A stretch of DNA of 64,000 nucleotides from Rhizobium sp. P38BS-XIX (GCF_012641435.1 NZ_JABAIJ010000001.1:1550001-1614000); one strand, 5' to 3'. Counted from the first letter of the stretch, positions 1 through 9,934 are shown. A program made the numbers and translations. Notes: generated by a model from the sequence alone, not told the origin.

Positions 1-1
1 G

Positions 2-985
2 CATCAATTGGGAAAGACCGGACCGCAAGTATCGGCCCTCGGCCTCGGCTGCATGGGCATGTCGGGCATGTATGGCCCGTCCGATCGCGCCGAAGGCATC
101 GCGACCATTCATGCCGCCCTCGATGCGGGGATCAATCTGCTCGATACGGGCGATTTCTACGGCATGGGTCACAATGAAATGCTGATCGGCGAAGCCATAA
201 AAGGCTTGAACCGGGATGATTTCCTGCTCAGCGTCAAGTTCGGCGCCCTGCGCGATCCCTCTGGCGCATGGCTCGGCTACGACGCACGCCCGGCTGCCAT
301 CAGGAATTTCGTTGCCTATTCACTCCAGCGCCTCGGCGTCGATCATATCGATATCTATCGCCCTGCCCGGCTCGACCCGAACGTACCCATCGAAGAACAG
401 ATCGGCGCCCTCTCCGACCTCATCAAGGCCGGCTACATCAGGCATATCGGCCTTTCCGAAGTGGGTGCGGACACCATTCGCCGCGCCGCCGCCGTCCACC
501 CGATCGTCGATCTGCAGATCGAGTATTCGCTCATTTCGCGTGGCATCGAGGACAAGATCCTGCCGACCTGCCGCGAACTTGGCATCGGCATCACCGCATA
601 TGGCGTCCTTTCGCGCGGCCTGATCAGCGGCCACTGGCAAAAGGACAACGCCCAGAAAGGTGACTTCCGCACCATGAGCCCGCGCTTCCAGGCCGGGAAT
701 ATCGAAAAGAACCTCGAGCTTGTGGAAGCGCTGCGAAAGATCGCCGACACGAAGGGCGCCAGCGTCGCACAGATCGCCATCGCCTGGGTGGCAGCGCAGG
801 GCAAGGAAATCGTCCCGGTCATCGGCGCGCGCCGCCGCGACCGCCTGAGCGAAGCGCTGGGATCACTCCCGATCGAACTGTCGGCGGAGGATATGACAGC
901 GATCGAGCGCGCGATCCCCAAAGACGCCGCCGCTGGGGGCCGCTATCCCGATGCACAGCTGACACATCTCGACAGCGAAAAGTAA
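2..985 (+). CDS. Aldo/keto reductase, 5' end cut by window edge
   Basis: NAD(P)H-dependent oxidoreductase of the aldo/keto reductase superfamily (TIM barrel). The reading frame is open from the first base; the visible protein starts within the usual N-terminal LGKTGPQVSALGLGCMGMS stretch, so only a few residues are missing. The active-site Asp and Tyr (DTGDFYG) and Lys (SVKFG) are present. The fourth catalytic residue, His of the usual YQHRVDP, is not: the same place reads YRPARLDP, with Ala at 365-367. The C-terminal cofactor-binding part (PVIGARRR) is intact. Substrate unknown. It converges with the metallopeptidase gene on the other strand. Confidence 0.85.
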   Translation, partial: HQLGKTGPQVSALGLGCMGMSGMYGPSDRAEGIATIHAALDAGINLLDTGDFYGMGHNEMLIGEAIKGLNRDDFLLSVKFGALRDPSGAWLGYDARPAAIRNFVAYSLQRLGVDHIDIYRPARLDPNVPIEEQIGALSDLIKAGYIRHIGLSEVGADTIRRAAAVHPIVDLQIEYSLISRGIEDKILPTCRELGIGITAYGVLSRGLISGHWQKDNAQKGDFRTMSPRFQAGNIEKNLELVEALRKIADTKGASVAQIAIAWVAAQGKEIVPVIGARRRDRLSEALGSLPIELSAEDMTAIERAIPKDAAAGGRYPDAQLTHLDSEK

Positions 986-996
986 TAGCACGATGT

Positions 997-1029
997 CTTG
1001 CCCGCCCCCGCACTTCGGGAGCGGGCAAG
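997..1029. terminator. Hairpin between convergent genes
   Basis: Perfect 9-bp stem (CTTGCCCGC, 997-1005, with GCGGGCAAG, 1021-1029) and a GC-rich loop between the stops of the two flanking convergent genes. There is no long T-run on either side, so it is a weak terminator or a 3'-end stabilising hairpin. Confidence 0.45.
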
Positions 1030-1034
1030 GAAAA

Positions 1035-1949
1035 TCAGACGGGATTGTTCAGCGTATCGCAGTCCGAAAGCTTGCCGGAATCGAAACCCTTTTTGAACCA
1101 CTTCACCCGCTGCGCGGAGGTGCCGTGGTTGAAGCTGTCGGGCACGACATAGCCCTGCGTGCGCTTCTGCAACGTATCGTCGCCGATCTGCTGCGCTGCA
1201 TTCAGCGCCTCTTCGAGATCGCCGGCCTGCAAAATGCCCTTCTGCTGCGTGAACTTACCCCAAATGCCGGCAAAGCAATCGGCCTGCAACTCGATGCGCA
1301 CCGACATCTTGTTGGCATCCACCTCGCTCATGTTGCGACGGGCCTGATTGAACTTCGGCAGAATACCCAACTGATCCTGAACATGGTGGCCGACCTCGTG
1401 CGCGATGACATAGGCCTGGGCAAAGTCACCGGCCGCGCCGAATTGATCCTTCATCTGCTTGAAGAAGGCCATGTCGAGATAGATCTTCTGATCGCTCGGG
1501 CAATAGAACGGGCCGGTGGCCGCTGAAGCCTGGCCGCAGGCAGAGGGGAAGCTGCCGGAGAACAACACCAGTTTCGGATCCGTGTAAGTCTGGCCCATCG
1601 ATTTGAAGATGCCCGTCCAGGTATCTTCCGTATCGCCAAGAACGGTCGCGACGAATTGCTTCATCTCGTCATTGGCCGGCTGACCGCCAGCGCCACTCGA
1701 CGTGCTCTGCTGATATCCGGAACCGCCGCCGAGCACACCGCTCTGCTGCAGCAGACCCATGACATCGACGCCCATGGCGCGCAGCACCAGGAAAATGACC
1801 ACAAGAACAATAATGGTGCGAAGGCTCAATCCACCGCCGCCGATCCCTCCTCCGGGAAAGCGAAACCCACCACCGCCGCCGCCGCCCATCGGTGATGAAC
1901 CGCGCTCGTCCTCAATATTGTCGGATTGCCGACGCCCCTTCCAATCCAT
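1035..1949 (-). CDS. Neutral zinc metallopeptidase (YpfJ family), membrane-anchored
   Basis: Predicted membrane-anchored zinc peptidase. The N-terminus MDWKGRRQSDNIEDERG is the family signature, followed by a Gly-rich stretch, one membrane segment (TIIVLVVIFLVLRAMGV, about residues 43-60) and an extracytoplasmic catalytic domain carrying HEVGHH (zinc-binding HExxH) after AYVIA. The start at 1949 is supported by AGGAGG six bases upstream (1956-1961); a longer in-frame extension to 1994 lacks such a site. About 304 residues, usual for the family. Physiological substrate is unknown. Monocistronic as far as seen. Confidence 0.88.
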   Translation of the reverse strand: MDWKGRRQSDNIEDERGSSPMGGGGGGGFRFPGGGIGGGGLSLRTIIVLVVIFLVLRAMGVDVMGLLQQSGVLGGGSGYQQSTSSGAGGQPANDEMKQFVATVLGDTEDTWTGIFKSMGQTYTDPKLVLFSGSFPSACGQASAATGPFYCPSDQKIYLDMAFFKQMKDQFGAAGDFAQAYVIAHEVGHHVQDQLGILPKFNQARRNMSEVDANKMSVRIELQADCFAGIWGKFTQQKGILQAGDLEEALNAAQQIGDDTLQKRTQGYVVPDSFNHGTSAQRVKWFKKGFDSGKLSDCDTLNNPV

Positions 1950-2042
1950 AGTGCACCTCCTGGCGATGCCTAAAACGAAAGTCCCTTGAGGCATTTATAT
2001 ATACAGGAAGGCGAACAAAGCCAGTTGGCTGATGGGAGAACG

Positions 2043-2534
2043 TCAGCCTAAGCGCCTGCGGCGCCATATTTCTTTGGACATCAGCCATAAAAGCCAGCTG
2101 GCGATCCCTGCCACGACCAGAATCGGCGCGATTTCATCGCCATGAAAGACGACCTTGTTCATGATACGGCCTGGCAGAAGAGTAAACACGCCAGCCCCCA
2201 CGATGCCGCCGAAGTAGAGGCTCCTGACGATGCGCTTGTGCGCCGCGATATCGTGTTTGCGCGCGTTGGCGATTGCTCCCCAACAGCCGAACAGCACGAA
2301 CACCGACAGCAGATGGATCGGACTGAAGCCATAAAACAGGTTGATCTGATGAATGAAGAAGCTCGATAGTGCTGTCACGACCATCAGGATCAGCCAGATC
2401 TTGCCGAGCAGGCGGTGCAGCGGCGTCCCCTTTGGCATGAGGAGTAGATAGGCACCGAGCAAGGCGGCAGGCACGACGGCTGCGACATGGATCTGGGTTG
2501 CGATGGGCGCATCAAGAAGGGGCTCGAGAGTCAT
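2043..2534 (-). CDS. DUF2306-like integral membrane protein
   Basis: Hydrophobic protein of 163 residues with about four or five membrane helices (roughly 13-33, 44-62, 68-88, 107-127, 134-153). Conserved-looking His residues lie at the membrane borders (GTPLHRLLGK, FFIHQINL, SPIHLLSV, AAHKRIVRS), the pattern of DUF2306 membrane proteins, whose function is not established. Ends in an Arg-rich tail. It is divergent from the LytTR gene and about 90 bp away, so the two may share a regulatory region. No operon partner is visible. Confidence 0.7.
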   Translation of the reverse strand: MTLEPLLDAPIATQIHVAAVVPAALLGAYLLLMPKGTPLHRLLGKIWLILMVVTALSSFFIHQINLFYGFSPIHLLSVFVLFGCWGAIANARKHDIAAHKRIVRSLYFGGIVGAGVFTLLPGRIMNKVVFHGDEIAPILVVAGIASWLLWLMSKEIWRRRRLG

Positions 2535-2619
2535 GATCCTATCCGGTTGAGTTTATCGAGCCTTTCCGTGATAGTGTTGTTCTCTCAATCGAATTTGCGC
2601 GAAAGAACGGGAAATCTTC

Positions 2620-3444
2620 GTGGATCACACCTTTCTGCAATCCACGCTTCGTGAATTGCGTGTCATCCAGCATTCACCGCGCTTCTGGGCGACTTTCGTC
2701 ACCATCGTCCTGATCTTTGCGCTGACCGGTCCATACGGCACTTTCGCTCGGCTCACGCCCGCAGCCCGGTTTGGCTATTGGTTAGTGCTGCATGCCATGG
2801 CCTGGTCGATCGCGATCGTCTTTTCCGTGATCGCGGAAATCCTTCTACGCAAATGGATATCGAGCATGTTCGCGCGAATGATGATCGGCTCCATCATTGC
2901 CGCGTTGCCGATCGGCTTCGGCATCACCCTCGTCGACGACGCATTCTTCGGGACCGCGGCAAGCCTCGCGGGAAGCCTGCAGCAAGCGCTGGGCTCCATA
3001 CCGCTGTGCGCGCTCTTCTGCATTCTGACCTATCTGACCATGCATCGACAGATAGCGATGGCGGCTGAGGGCGTGGATATGCCAGCGATGCAGGCCGCGC
3101 CTGCCGCAGCACCGGAGATAAAAACTCCGCCTGCGCAGGCCCCCATCCTCTCGCGCCTGAAACCGGAAAACCGCGGCGCCTTGATCAGGCTCACCGTGCG
3201 CGACCATTATACGGAGATCGTGACAAGCAGAGGCCGCGAGCTGATCCTGTTGCGCTTCGGCGACGCCTTGATGGAGGTCGGCGATACCGAGGGTATTCGA
3301 CTGCACCGATCTCACTGGATCGCGACCGACCACGTGGCCAGCCTGAAACGCGACAACGGCAAGCTTTTCGTCATAACGCGCGACGGCCTGGAAATGCCTG
3401 TCAGCCGTCCCTATGCCGAGGCTGTACGCCGCCGTTTCCCATAA
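2620..3444 (+). CDS. Membrane-anchored LytTR-domain DNA-binding regulator
   Basis: Predicted transcription regulator of 274 residues. The first 150 residues hold about four membrane helices (WATFVTIVLIFALTGPYG near 25-42 is the first). A short Ala/Pro-rich linker (about 150-175) leads to a C-terminal LytTR DNA-binding domain (about 180-272; IRLTVRDHYTEIVT, HRSHWI, PVSRPYAEAVRRRFP). There is no receiver domain, so the signal is presumably sensed in or at the membrane. The start is GTG with GAAAGAACGGG upstream. Transcription probably stops at the hairpin ahead of carB. Target genes are unknown; autoregulation or the divergent DUF2306 gene are candidates. Confidence 0.85.
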   Translation: MDHTFLQSTLRELRVIQHSPRFWATFVTIVLIFALTGPYGTFARLTPAARFGYWLVLHAMAWSIAIVFSVIAEILLRKWISSMFARMMIGSIIAALPIGFGITLVDDAFFGTAASLAGSLQQALGSIPLCALFCILTYLTMHRQIAMAAEGVDMPAMQAAPAAAPEIKTPPAQAPILSRLKPENRGALIRLTVRDHYTEIVTSRGRELILLRFGDALMEVGDTEGIRLHRSHWIATDHVASLKRDNGKLFVITRDGLEMPVSRPYAEAVRRRFP

Positions 3445-3498
3445 AGGCGCCAAAGGCTGCGAATTCATGTCGATTCCGCGATTTATGGGGTTCCGTTT

Positions 3499-3588
3499 GC
3501 AAATACATTTGCCTATAAGCCGCTTCTAGCCTGAAAACATTTGCCCATGCGCCCCCGACCGGTGATCTCCCACCCTGGCCGGTTTTTT
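3499..3588 (+). promoter_or_regulatory. carB leader: palindrome, -10 box and terminator-like hairpin
   Basis: In the 172-bp gap before carB there is a 14-bp palindrome (GCAAAT AC ATTTGC, 3499-3512), then TATAAG (3514-3519) as a -10 box, and about 40 bp further a small hairpin (ACCGG, 3558-3562, with CCGGT, 3579-3583) running straight into six T. A transcript from this promoter would meet an intrinsic-terminator-like signal about 30 nt before the carB start. It may simply end the lytTR transcript, or attenuate carB. The palindrome abutting the -10 box looks like an operator. No -35 match is good. Confidence 0.45.
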
Positions 3589-3616
3589 GCGCAACGAAAA
3601 AAACGGATGTGAGCCC

Positions 3617-6600
3617 ATGCCGAAGCGCCAAGATATCAAATCGATCCTTATTATCGGTGCAGGACCGATTGTTATCGGGCAAGCTTGCGAATTCGACTAT
3701 TCGGGCACGCAGGCCTGTAAGGCGCTTCGCGAGGAAGGCTACCGCGTCATTCTCGTCAACTCGAACCCGGCAACGATCATGACCGACCCGGGCCTTGCGG
3801 ATGCGACCTATGTCGAGCCGATCACGCCTGAAGTCGTCGCCAAGATCATCGCCAAGGAACGCCCGGACGCGCTGCTGCCGACCATGGGCGGCCAGACGGC
3901 GCTTAATACAGCCCTTTCGCTGAAGCGCATGGGTGTCCTCGATCGCTACAATGTCGAGATGATCGGCGCGAAGCCCGCCGCGATTGACATGGCCGAAGAC
4001 CGCGCCCTCTTCCGCGAGGCTATGGCCCGCATCGGCCTCGAAACGCCGCGCTCCATGCTGGCAAACGCCACCGACATCAAGGACGCCGATCGCAAGACAC
4101 ATGAGGCCCAGCGCAGCAAGCTCAAGGCGCAGCTGTCCGGCGCCGATCTAGACAAGGCGCTCGACGAACTGGAAAACCAGTGGAACCTCGGCGAGAGCGA
4201 CCGCAAGCAGCGCTACATGAGCCATGCCATGGCAATTGCCGCGCAGGCGATCGATCATGTCGGCCTGCCTGCCATCATTCGCCCTTCCTTTACGCTTGGC
4301 GGCACCGGCGGCGGCATCGCCTATAACCGCTCGGAATTCTTCGAAATCGTCAGCGGTGGCCTTGATGCCTCGCCGACGACGGAAGTTCTGGTTGAGGAAT
4401 CGGTGCTCGGCTGGAAGGAATTCGAGATGGAAGTTGTCCGCGACACGGCGGACAATTGCATCATCATCTGCTCGATCGAAAACATCGATCCGATGGGCGT
4501 CCACACCGGCGACTCCATCACCGTCGCCCCGGCGCTGACGCTGACGGATAAAGAATATCAGATCATGCGTAACGCCTCGATCGCGGTCCTGCGCGAGATC
4601 GGCGTCGAAACCGGCGGCTCGAACGTACAGTTCGCAGTCAACCCGAAGGACGGACGCCTGGTCGTCATTGAAATGAACCCGCGTGTCTCGCGCTCGTCTG
4701 CACTGGCTTCGAAGGCAACAGGCTTCCCGATCGCCAAGGTCGCTGCGAAGCTCGCCGTCGGCTACACGCTGGACGAACTGGAAAACGACATCACCGGCGG
4801 CGCGACCCCGGCTTCTTTCGAGCCATCGATCGACTATGTTGTCACCAAGATCCCGCGCTTTGCCTTTGAAAAGTTCCCCGGCGCCTCGCCTGTTCTCACC
4901 ACAGCCATGAAGTCCGTCGGTGAAGTCATGGCGATCGGCCGTACCTTCGCGGAATCGCTTCAGAAAGCACTGCGCGGCCTAGAAACCGGCCTGACGGGCC
5001 TTGATGAAATCGAGATCCCCGGCACCGAAGAGGGCGAAGGAAATCGCAACGCCATCCGCGCTGCCATCGGCACGCCGACCCCTGACCGCCTGCGCATGGT
5101 CGCCCAAGCTCTGCGTCTCGGCCTGACGCCGGAAGAGGTACACGAAGGATCGAAGATCGACCCCTGGTTCATCGCGCAGTTCAAGAGCATCGTCGATATG
5201 GAAGCCCGTATCCGCGAGCATGGCCTGCCGCAGGATGAAGCCAACCTTCGCATGCTGAAGTCGATGGGCTTCTCCGACGCGCGCCTCGCGACGCTGACCG
5301 GCAAACGCCCGAAAGAAGTGGCGGAACTGCGCAACAGTCTGAATGTTCGACCGGTCTTCAAGCGCATCGACACCTGCGCCGCAGAATTCGCCTCGCCGAC
5401 CGCCTATATGTATTCGACCTATGAGACGCCGTTTGTCGGCGCTGCCCGCTCGGAAGCACAGGTCTCCGACCGCAAGAAGGTCGTCATCCTCGGCGGCGGC
5501 CCGAACCGTATCGGCCAGGGCATCGAGTTCGATTATTGCTGCTGCCACGCCGCCTTCGCTCTGAAGGATGCAGGCTATGAAGCGATCATGATCAACTGCA
5601 ACCCGGAAACGGTTTCGACCGACTACGATACGTCCGATCGTCTTTATTTCGAACCGCTGACGGCGGAAGACGTTATCGAAATCCTGCGCGCCGAGCAGGA
5701 AAAGGGTGAAGTCGTCGGCGTCATCGTTCAGTTCGGCGGTCAGACGCCGCTGAAGCTTGCCGAAGCGCTTGAAAAGAACGGCATTCCGATCCTCGGCACC
5801 GCGCCTGATGCGATCGACCTCGCCGAAGATCGCGACCGCTTCCAGAAGCTGCTGATGAAGCTCGATCTCAACCAGCCGAACAACGGTATCGCCTATTCGG
5901 TCGAGCAGGCTCGCCTCGTCGCCTCCGAAATCGGCTTCCCGCTGGTCGTGCGTCCATCCTATGTTCTTGGCGGCCGCGCGATGCAGATCCTTCATTCTGA
6001 GGGTCAGCTGCAGACCTATCTGCTCGACACCGTTCCCGAGCTGGTGCCGGAAGACATCAAACAGCGCTATCCGAACGACAAGACCGGCCAGATCAACACA
6101 TTGCTGGGCAAAAACCCGCTGCTGTTCGACAGCTACCTCGCCAATGCCATCGAAGTTGACGTCGACTGCCTGTCCGACGGGACTGACGTCTACGTCGCCG
6201 GTATCATGGAGCATATCGAAGAGGCCGGTATTCACTCCGGCGATAGCGCCTGCTCGCTGCCGCCGCGCACCCTCTCCCCCGAGATGATCGATGAGCTGGA
6301 GCGTCAGGCAAAGTCCATGGCGAAGGCATTGAAAGTCGGCGGTCTGATGAACGTCCAGTTCGCCATCAAGGACGGCACCGTGTACGTGCTCGAAGTCAAT
6401 CCGCGCGCGTCGCGTACGGTGCCCTTCGTCGCCAAGACCATTGGCGCGCCGATCGCCAAGATCGCCGCCCGCGTCATGGCCGGCGAAAAGCTGGATGCGA
6501 CCTTTGCCGCTTATGGTGAAAAGCCGGATCCGCGCAAGCTGAAGCACATCGCGGTCAAGGAAGCCGTCTTCCCATTCGCCCGCTTCCCCGGCGTCGACAT

Positions 6601-7102
6601 CCTGCTCGGACCGGAAATGCGCTCGACGGGCGAAGTCATCGGCCTCGATACCGATTTCGCGCTGGCATTCGCCAAGTCGCAGCTCGGCGCCGGCGTCGAA
6701 CTGCCGCGTGACGGAACGGTCTTCGTTTCGGTCCGCGATGACGACAAGCCGCGCGTGCTGCCCGCCATCCGCATGCTGACGGAACAGGGCTTCAAGGTGC
6801 TGGCAACGGGCGGAACCCAACGTTTCCTCGCCGAAAACGGCATCGAAGCGACCAAGATCAACAAGGTGCTTGAAGGACGTCCGCATATCGAGGACGCCAT
6901 CCGCAACCGTCAGGTCCAGCTCGTCATCAACACGACCGACAGCAACAAGGCGATCTCGGACTCGAAGTCGCTTCGCCGTGCAACATTAATGCAGAAGGTG
7001 CCCTACTACACCACCATGGCCGGTGCCGAAGCCGCGGCCATGGCGATCAAGGCGCTGAAGGCCGGAAACCTCGAAGTCCAGCCGCTTCAGAGCTATTTCT
7101 GA
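3617..7102 (+). CDS. carB: Carbamoyl-phosphate synthase large subunit
   Basis: Synthetase subunit of carbamoyl-phosphate synthase; with CarA it makes carbamoyl phosphate from glutamine-derived ammonia, bicarbonate and two ATP for arginine and pyrimidine synthesis. Two homologous ATP-grasp halves are clear ([13 protein letters not shown] in the first, [12 protein letters not shown] in the second), followed by the C-terminal MGS-like allosteric domain (about 1030-1150). At 1161 residues it is roughly 90 longer than E. coli CarB; much of this is a charged insertion at about residues 150-205 in the first ATP-grasp domain, usual for alphaproteobacteria. The start MPKRQDIKS was chosen over an upstream in-frame codon by homology. 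carA is not in the window. Confidence 0.98.
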   Translation: MPKRQDIKSILIIGAGPIVIGQACEFDYSGTQACKALREEGYRVILVNSNPATIMTDPGLADATYVEPITPEVVAKIIAKERPDALLPTMGGQTALNTALSLKRMGVLDRYNVEMIGAKPAAIDMAEDRALFREAMARIGLETPRSMLANATDIKDADRKTHEAQRSKLKAQLSGADLDKALDELENQWNLGESDRKQRYMSHAMAIAAQAIDHVGLPAIIRPSFTLGGTGGGIAYNRSEFFEIVSGGLDASPTTEVLVEESVLGWKEFEMEVVRDTADNCIIICSIENIDPMGVHTGDSITVAPALTLTDKEYQIMRNASIAVLREIGVETGGSNVQFAVNPKDGRLVVIEMNPRVSRSSALASKATGFPIAKVAAKLAVGYTLDELENDITGGATPASFEPSIDYVVTKIPRFAFEKFPGASPVLTTAMKSVGEVMAIGRTFAESLQKALRGLETGLTGLDEIEIPGTEEGEGNRNAIRAAIGTPTPDRLRMVAQALRLGLTPEEVHEGSKIDPWFIAQFKSIVDMEARIREHGLPQDEANLRMLKSMGFSDARLATLTGKRPKEVAELRNSLNVRPVFKRIDTCAAEFASPTAYMYSTYETPFVGAARSEAQVSDRKKVVILGGGPNRIGQGIEFDYCCCHAAFALKDAGYEAIMINCNPETVSTDYDTSDRLYFEPLTAEDVIEILRAEQEKGEVVGVIVQFGGQTPLKLAEALEKNGIPILGTAPDAIDLAEDRDRFQKLLMKLDLNQPNNGIAYSVEQARLVASEIGFPLVVRPSYVLGGRAMQILHSEGQLQTYLLDTVPELVPEDIKQRYPNDKTGQINTLLGKNPLLFDSYLANAIEVDVDCLSDGTDVYVAGIMEHIEEAGIHSGDSACSLPPRTLSPEMIDELERQAKSMAKALKVGGLMNVQFAIKDGTVYVLEVNPRASRTVPFVAKTIGAPIAKIAARVMAGEKLDATFAAYGEKPDPRKLKHIAVKEAVFPFARFPGVDILLGPEMRSTGEVIGLDTDFALAFAKSQLGAGVELPRDGTVFVSVRDDDKPRVLPAIRMLTEQGFKVLATGGTQRFLAENGIEATKINKVLEGRPHIEDAIRNRQVQLVINTTDSNKAISDSKSLRRATLMQKVPYYTTMAGAEAAAMAIKALKAGNLEVQPLQSYF

Positions 7103-7156
7103 GGCGCAAACCAGGCGAGAACGAATGTGAGCAACAATAGCCAGCTCACATTCACC

Positions 7157-7187
7157 CCGGCCACTTGCGATTGAGTTGGCCGGCTTT
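7157..7187 (+). terminator. Hairpin after carB
   Basis: Stem CCGGCCA (7157-7163) with TGGCCGG (7177-7183), 13-nt loop, followed by CTTT only. Placed 55 bp after the carB stop; probably the carB 3' end, but the T-run is short. Confidence 0.45.
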
Positions 7188-7271
7188 GAAGAGACCTCGT
7201 AGCCGATAGCCGGCAACGGGGCCGCGGCATTCGTGCGCGAGGAGCAGCGTTCCTTAAAGCATCGAATTTTC

Positions 7272-7359
7272 TGGAAATCGGCTGTCGCAATCTGCTATAG
7301 ATGACGCACTAACGGCTCTACTGGTTCCGAAGTACCGCTTCGGAACCTGTTTTCTTTTG
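7272..7359 (+). promoter_or_regulatory. greA promoter and early intrinsic terminator in the leader
   Basis: Candidate promoter TGGAAA (7272-7277), 17-bp spacer, CTATAG (7295-7300). About 20 nt past the expected start lies a perfect 10-bp stem (GGTTCCGAAG, 7323-7332, with CTTCGGAACC, 7338-7347; loop TACCG) followed by TGTTTTCTTTT. This is a textbook intrinsic terminator between promoter and gene, about 40 bp before greA. It would yield a short RNA of about 50 nt unless read through. E. coli greA has a comparable leader terminator that produces the GraL sRNA; the parallel is by position only. Confidence 0.65.
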
Positions 7360-7400
7360 TGTGTGCGGAAGAGCAGCGCAGGGAGTGAAGGACAAGGCAA

Positions 7401-7877
7401 ATGGTTGAAAAGGTACCGATGACACAGAACGGGTTCGTCAAGCTGCAGGAAGAACTGCGCTGGCGTCAGCAGGAAGAGCGCCCGCGAATCATCGAGGCTA
7501 TTGCGGAAGCACGCGCCCATGGCGACCTTTCCGAAAATGCCGAGTACCATGCCGCCAAAGAAGCTCAGAGCCATAACGAAGGCCGCATCGGCGAACTCGA
7601 AGACCTGACCGCGCGCGCTGAAGTCATCGACCTCACCAAGATGTCCGGCTCGAAGATCAAGTTCGGCGCCAGAGTTAAACTCGTCGATGAAGACACCGAA
7701 GAAGAGAAGATCTATCAGATCGTCGGTGACCAGGAAGCCGATGTGAAGGCTGGCCGCATTTCGATCTCCTCCCCGATTGCCCGCGCCCTGATCGGCAAGG
7801 AAGTCGGCGACTCGATCGAAGTCAACGCACCCGGCGGCGCCAAGGGCTACGAAATCCTCTCCGTCACCTGGGGCTGA
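7401..7877 (+). CDS. greA: Transcription elongation factor GreA
   Basis: Binds in the secondary channel of backtracked RNA polymerase and stimulates cleavage of the nascent RNA. 158 residues, the usual length. The N-terminal coiled coil carries the signature around [15 protein letters not shown], including the acidic tip residues; the C-terminal FKBP-like domain follows from about residue 80. Ribosome site GAAGGA lies eight bases before ATG. lpcC begins six bases after the stop, so both are probably cotranscribed behind the leader terminator upstream. Confidence 0.97.
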   Translation: MVEKVPMTQNGFVKLQEELRWRQQEERPRIIEAIAEARAHGDLSENAEYHAAKEAQSHNEGRIGELEDLTARAEVIDLTKMSGSKIKFGARVKLVDEDTEEEKIYQIVGDQEADVKAGRISISSPIARALIGKEVGDSIEVNAPGGAKGYEILSVTWG

Positions 7878-7883
7878 TCGCCC

Positions 7884-8963
7884 GTGCGCGACCGCCAGTC
7901 AGCGCATGCGAGCGATCTTCAAGAGATCGAAATCATAGCGACGAATTTCAAACGCCGGCTCTCCGGCGTTACGTCTACGATCGTGCAGCTGATCCCAAAG
8001 CAGATCGAGCTAGGCTACCATATCGCTACGCTCGGCCCTGGCCTGCCTGAGGATTTGCCGAAGCTCGGCTGGCTCAGACTGCCGGGCCTCTGGATGCGGC
8101 CGCGCAGGCGACGCAGCCGCGTTTGGCATGCCCGCCGCAACAATGAAATGCTGGTGGGCCTGCTGTTGCGCTCGGTGCTGCGCATGCCGTTGAAGCTCGT
8201 TTTTACGTCTGCCGCCCAGCGTCGCCACAGCAACTATACTCGTTGGCTGATCAGGCGCATGGATGCCATCATCGCCACCAGCACCCGCTCAGGCAGCTTT
8301 CTCGAGGTGCCGCACACCGTCATCCAGCACGGCGTCGATCTCAACCGCTTTCACCCACCGGAAACGGCCGATGACCGCATGGCTGCGACGGGTCTACCAG
8401 GCACATATCTGATTGGCTGCTTCGGCCGCGTCCGCCATCAAAAGGGCACGGATCTCTTCGTCAAGGCGATGATCGAACTGCTGCCGCGCCATCCCGACTG
8501 GACGGCGATTGTCTGCGGTCGGGTAACAGCGGAGCATCGCGCTTTCGGCGACGAGCTCGAAAAAATGGTGGCTGCCGCCGGCCTTTCCGACCGGATTCGC
8601 TTTATGGGCGAGGTCGACGACATCAAGCCGTGGTACCGTCGAGCAGCGCTCTATGTCGCCCCCTCCCGCAATGAAGGCTTCGGCTTGACGCCGCTTGAAG
8701 CAATGGCCTCGCGCACCGCCGTCGTCGCCTCCGATGCAGGTGCTTATGCCGAGATGATCGTGCCGGGTGAAACCGGTACCGTCGTTCCCGCCGGGAACGG
8801 CGAAGCGCTGACAAAGGCTATTGCCTTCTATCTGGCCGATCCCGAGGAAACGCTCCGGCAAGGTGAGAATGCAGTGCGCCACGTACGCGCCGAATTTGCT
8901 CTGGAAAAGGAAGCGACGGCGATCGGTGACATCTACCATCGGATGCTCGCGACAAACGCGTAA
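7884..8963 (+). CDS. lpcC: LPS core mannosyltransferase, LpcC/LpsB type (GT4)
   Basis: Cytoplasmic GT4 (GT-B fold) glycosyltransferase that adds a mannose to the Kdo-containing inner core of lipopolysaccharide. I recognise the rhizobial LpcC/LpsB sequence from NFKRRLSGVTST near the N-terminus, GCFGRVRHQKGTDLFV, and the GT4 nucleotide-sugar motif EGFGLTPLEAMAS at about 263-275. The start is a GTG six bases after greA, without a clear ribosome site, implying translational coupling. It converges tightly (9 bp) on the glycan gene at 8973. R. leguminosarum names this lpcC; S. meliloti lpsB. Confidence 0.9.
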   Translation: MRDRQSAHASDLQEIEIIATNFKRRLSGVTSTIVQLIPKQIELGYHIATLGPGLPEDLPKLGWLRLPGLWMRPRRRRSRVWHARRNNEMLVGLLLRSVLRMPLKLVFTSAAQRRHSNYTRWLIRRMDAIIATSTRSGSFLEVPHTVIQHGVDLNRFHPPETADDRMAATGLPGTYLIGCFGRVRHQKGTDLFVKAMIELLPRHPDWTAIVCGRVTAEHRAFGDELEKMVAAAGLSDRIRFMGEVDDIKPWYRRAALYVAPSRNEGFGLTPLEAMASRTAVVASDAGAYAEMIVPGETGTVVPAGNGEALTKAIAFYLADPEETLRQGENAVRHVRAEFALEKEATAIGDIYHRMLATNA

Positions 8964-8972
8964 GCCAGCCTA

Positions 8973-9887
8973 TCAGCTACCGAGATCGATGTGGTTATGC
9001 TCGATGAAATCGATCATGGATCTGTCTTCAACCAGGTCTTCCTCGATGCTTTTGACGACGGATAAGACCTTCTCCCGGTATTTCGTCGCGCTGCTGTCGT
9101 AAACCCATCCACGGTCGAGTTTCGCCATCAGCTCCTGCCGGGATTTTGTATAGTAGTGATTAAGCTGCAGGAACTGGTTTGAGTAAAACTCAGGAGCTTT
9201 TCGGCCGCGACGAGAAAAACGCTTGCCAGCATCATTTGCTGTCAAATCGCCATGGGCACGCGTCTGAAACTGATGGACGCTGACCTCGGTCACTTCACAT
9301 GGATCGACGATGCATTTGAAATTGCTGACATTTTCCTTTGATGTCATCGGATCGGCACCGCGCAGCGTATAGTTCAGTGTCAAAGGCCCGTCAGGAGGCA
9401 CATCATGACCGCTCGTGGCGAACATGTGCCAAGGCAACGAGACATTCGGAAAATCAGCCACCGCCTTCAATGCATCTTCCAAAGTGCGCCCATGCCTCGG
9501 CAGCAGGAATTCATCGACGTCGATGAATGCCATCCATCGGTAATCGCCGCCGAAGTTCAGGATGGCATGCGCAAAGGTGATGACCTGACCGTTCAGCATC
9601 GTTCCGGTTGCCGCATCCCGCATCCGCCCGGCCCACGGGACGATCGTCAGTTCTTCTTCGCTCAGGAGGCCGCGCAGCAACGCGCACGTCTCATCGCTGG
9701 AACCGTTGTCATAGATATAGAAGTGACGAATGCCGACGGCCTGATGGAAGCGGATCCATTCCTTTATATAGAGCGCTTCATTCTTGACGCAGGCGGCGAT
9801 GGCGATACCGTGCCGCCCTGCCCTCGGCGCTGGCGGGTCGATGCTTAGTTTCTTGGCATCGGAGCTTTTCGGTTTCAGCCAGCGCAT
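8973..9887 (-). CDS. Glycosyltransferase, GT2/GT92-like, in LPS-core locus
   Basis: Predicted nucleotide-sugar transferase with a GT-A fold: AACVKNEALYIKEW near residue 31 at the start of the Rossmann-like half, then YDNGSSDET at 59-67 and the metal-binding DVDEF at 123-127. 304 residues. Last gene of a minus-strand group (Lrp regulator, 9935-10840 gene, this gene). By position it corresponds to one of the S. meliloti lpsC/D/E genes, but I cannot say which, so no symbol is given. Sugar donor and acceptor are unknown; outer-core LPS is the likely product. Confidence 0.78.
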   Translation of the reverse strand: MRWLKPKSSDAKKLSIDPPAPRAGRHGIAIAACVKNEALYIKEWIRFHQAVGIRHFYIYDNGSSDETCALLRGLLSEEELTIVPWAGRMRDAATGTMLNGQVITFAHAILNFGGDYRWMAFIDVDEFLLPRHGRTLEDALKAVADFPNVSLPWHMFATSGHDVPPDGPLTLNYTLRGADPMTSKENVSNFKCIVDPCEVTEVSVHQFQTRAHGDLTANDAGKRFSRRGRKAPEFYSNQFLQLNHYYTKSRQELMAKLDRGWVYDSSATKYREKVLSVVKSIEEDLVEDRSMIDFIEHNHIDLGS

Positions 9888-9934
9888 GCGTTTCTTCCTG
9901 CAATTCCGGTTCGATATTGGCGAAGTCGCCGCAA

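Noticed and set aside
4979..6886. Long open frame (about 635 codons) antisense to carB
   Set aside because: It lies wholly within carB on the opposite strand, has no family motif, and long antisense frames are common in GC-rich coding DNA.
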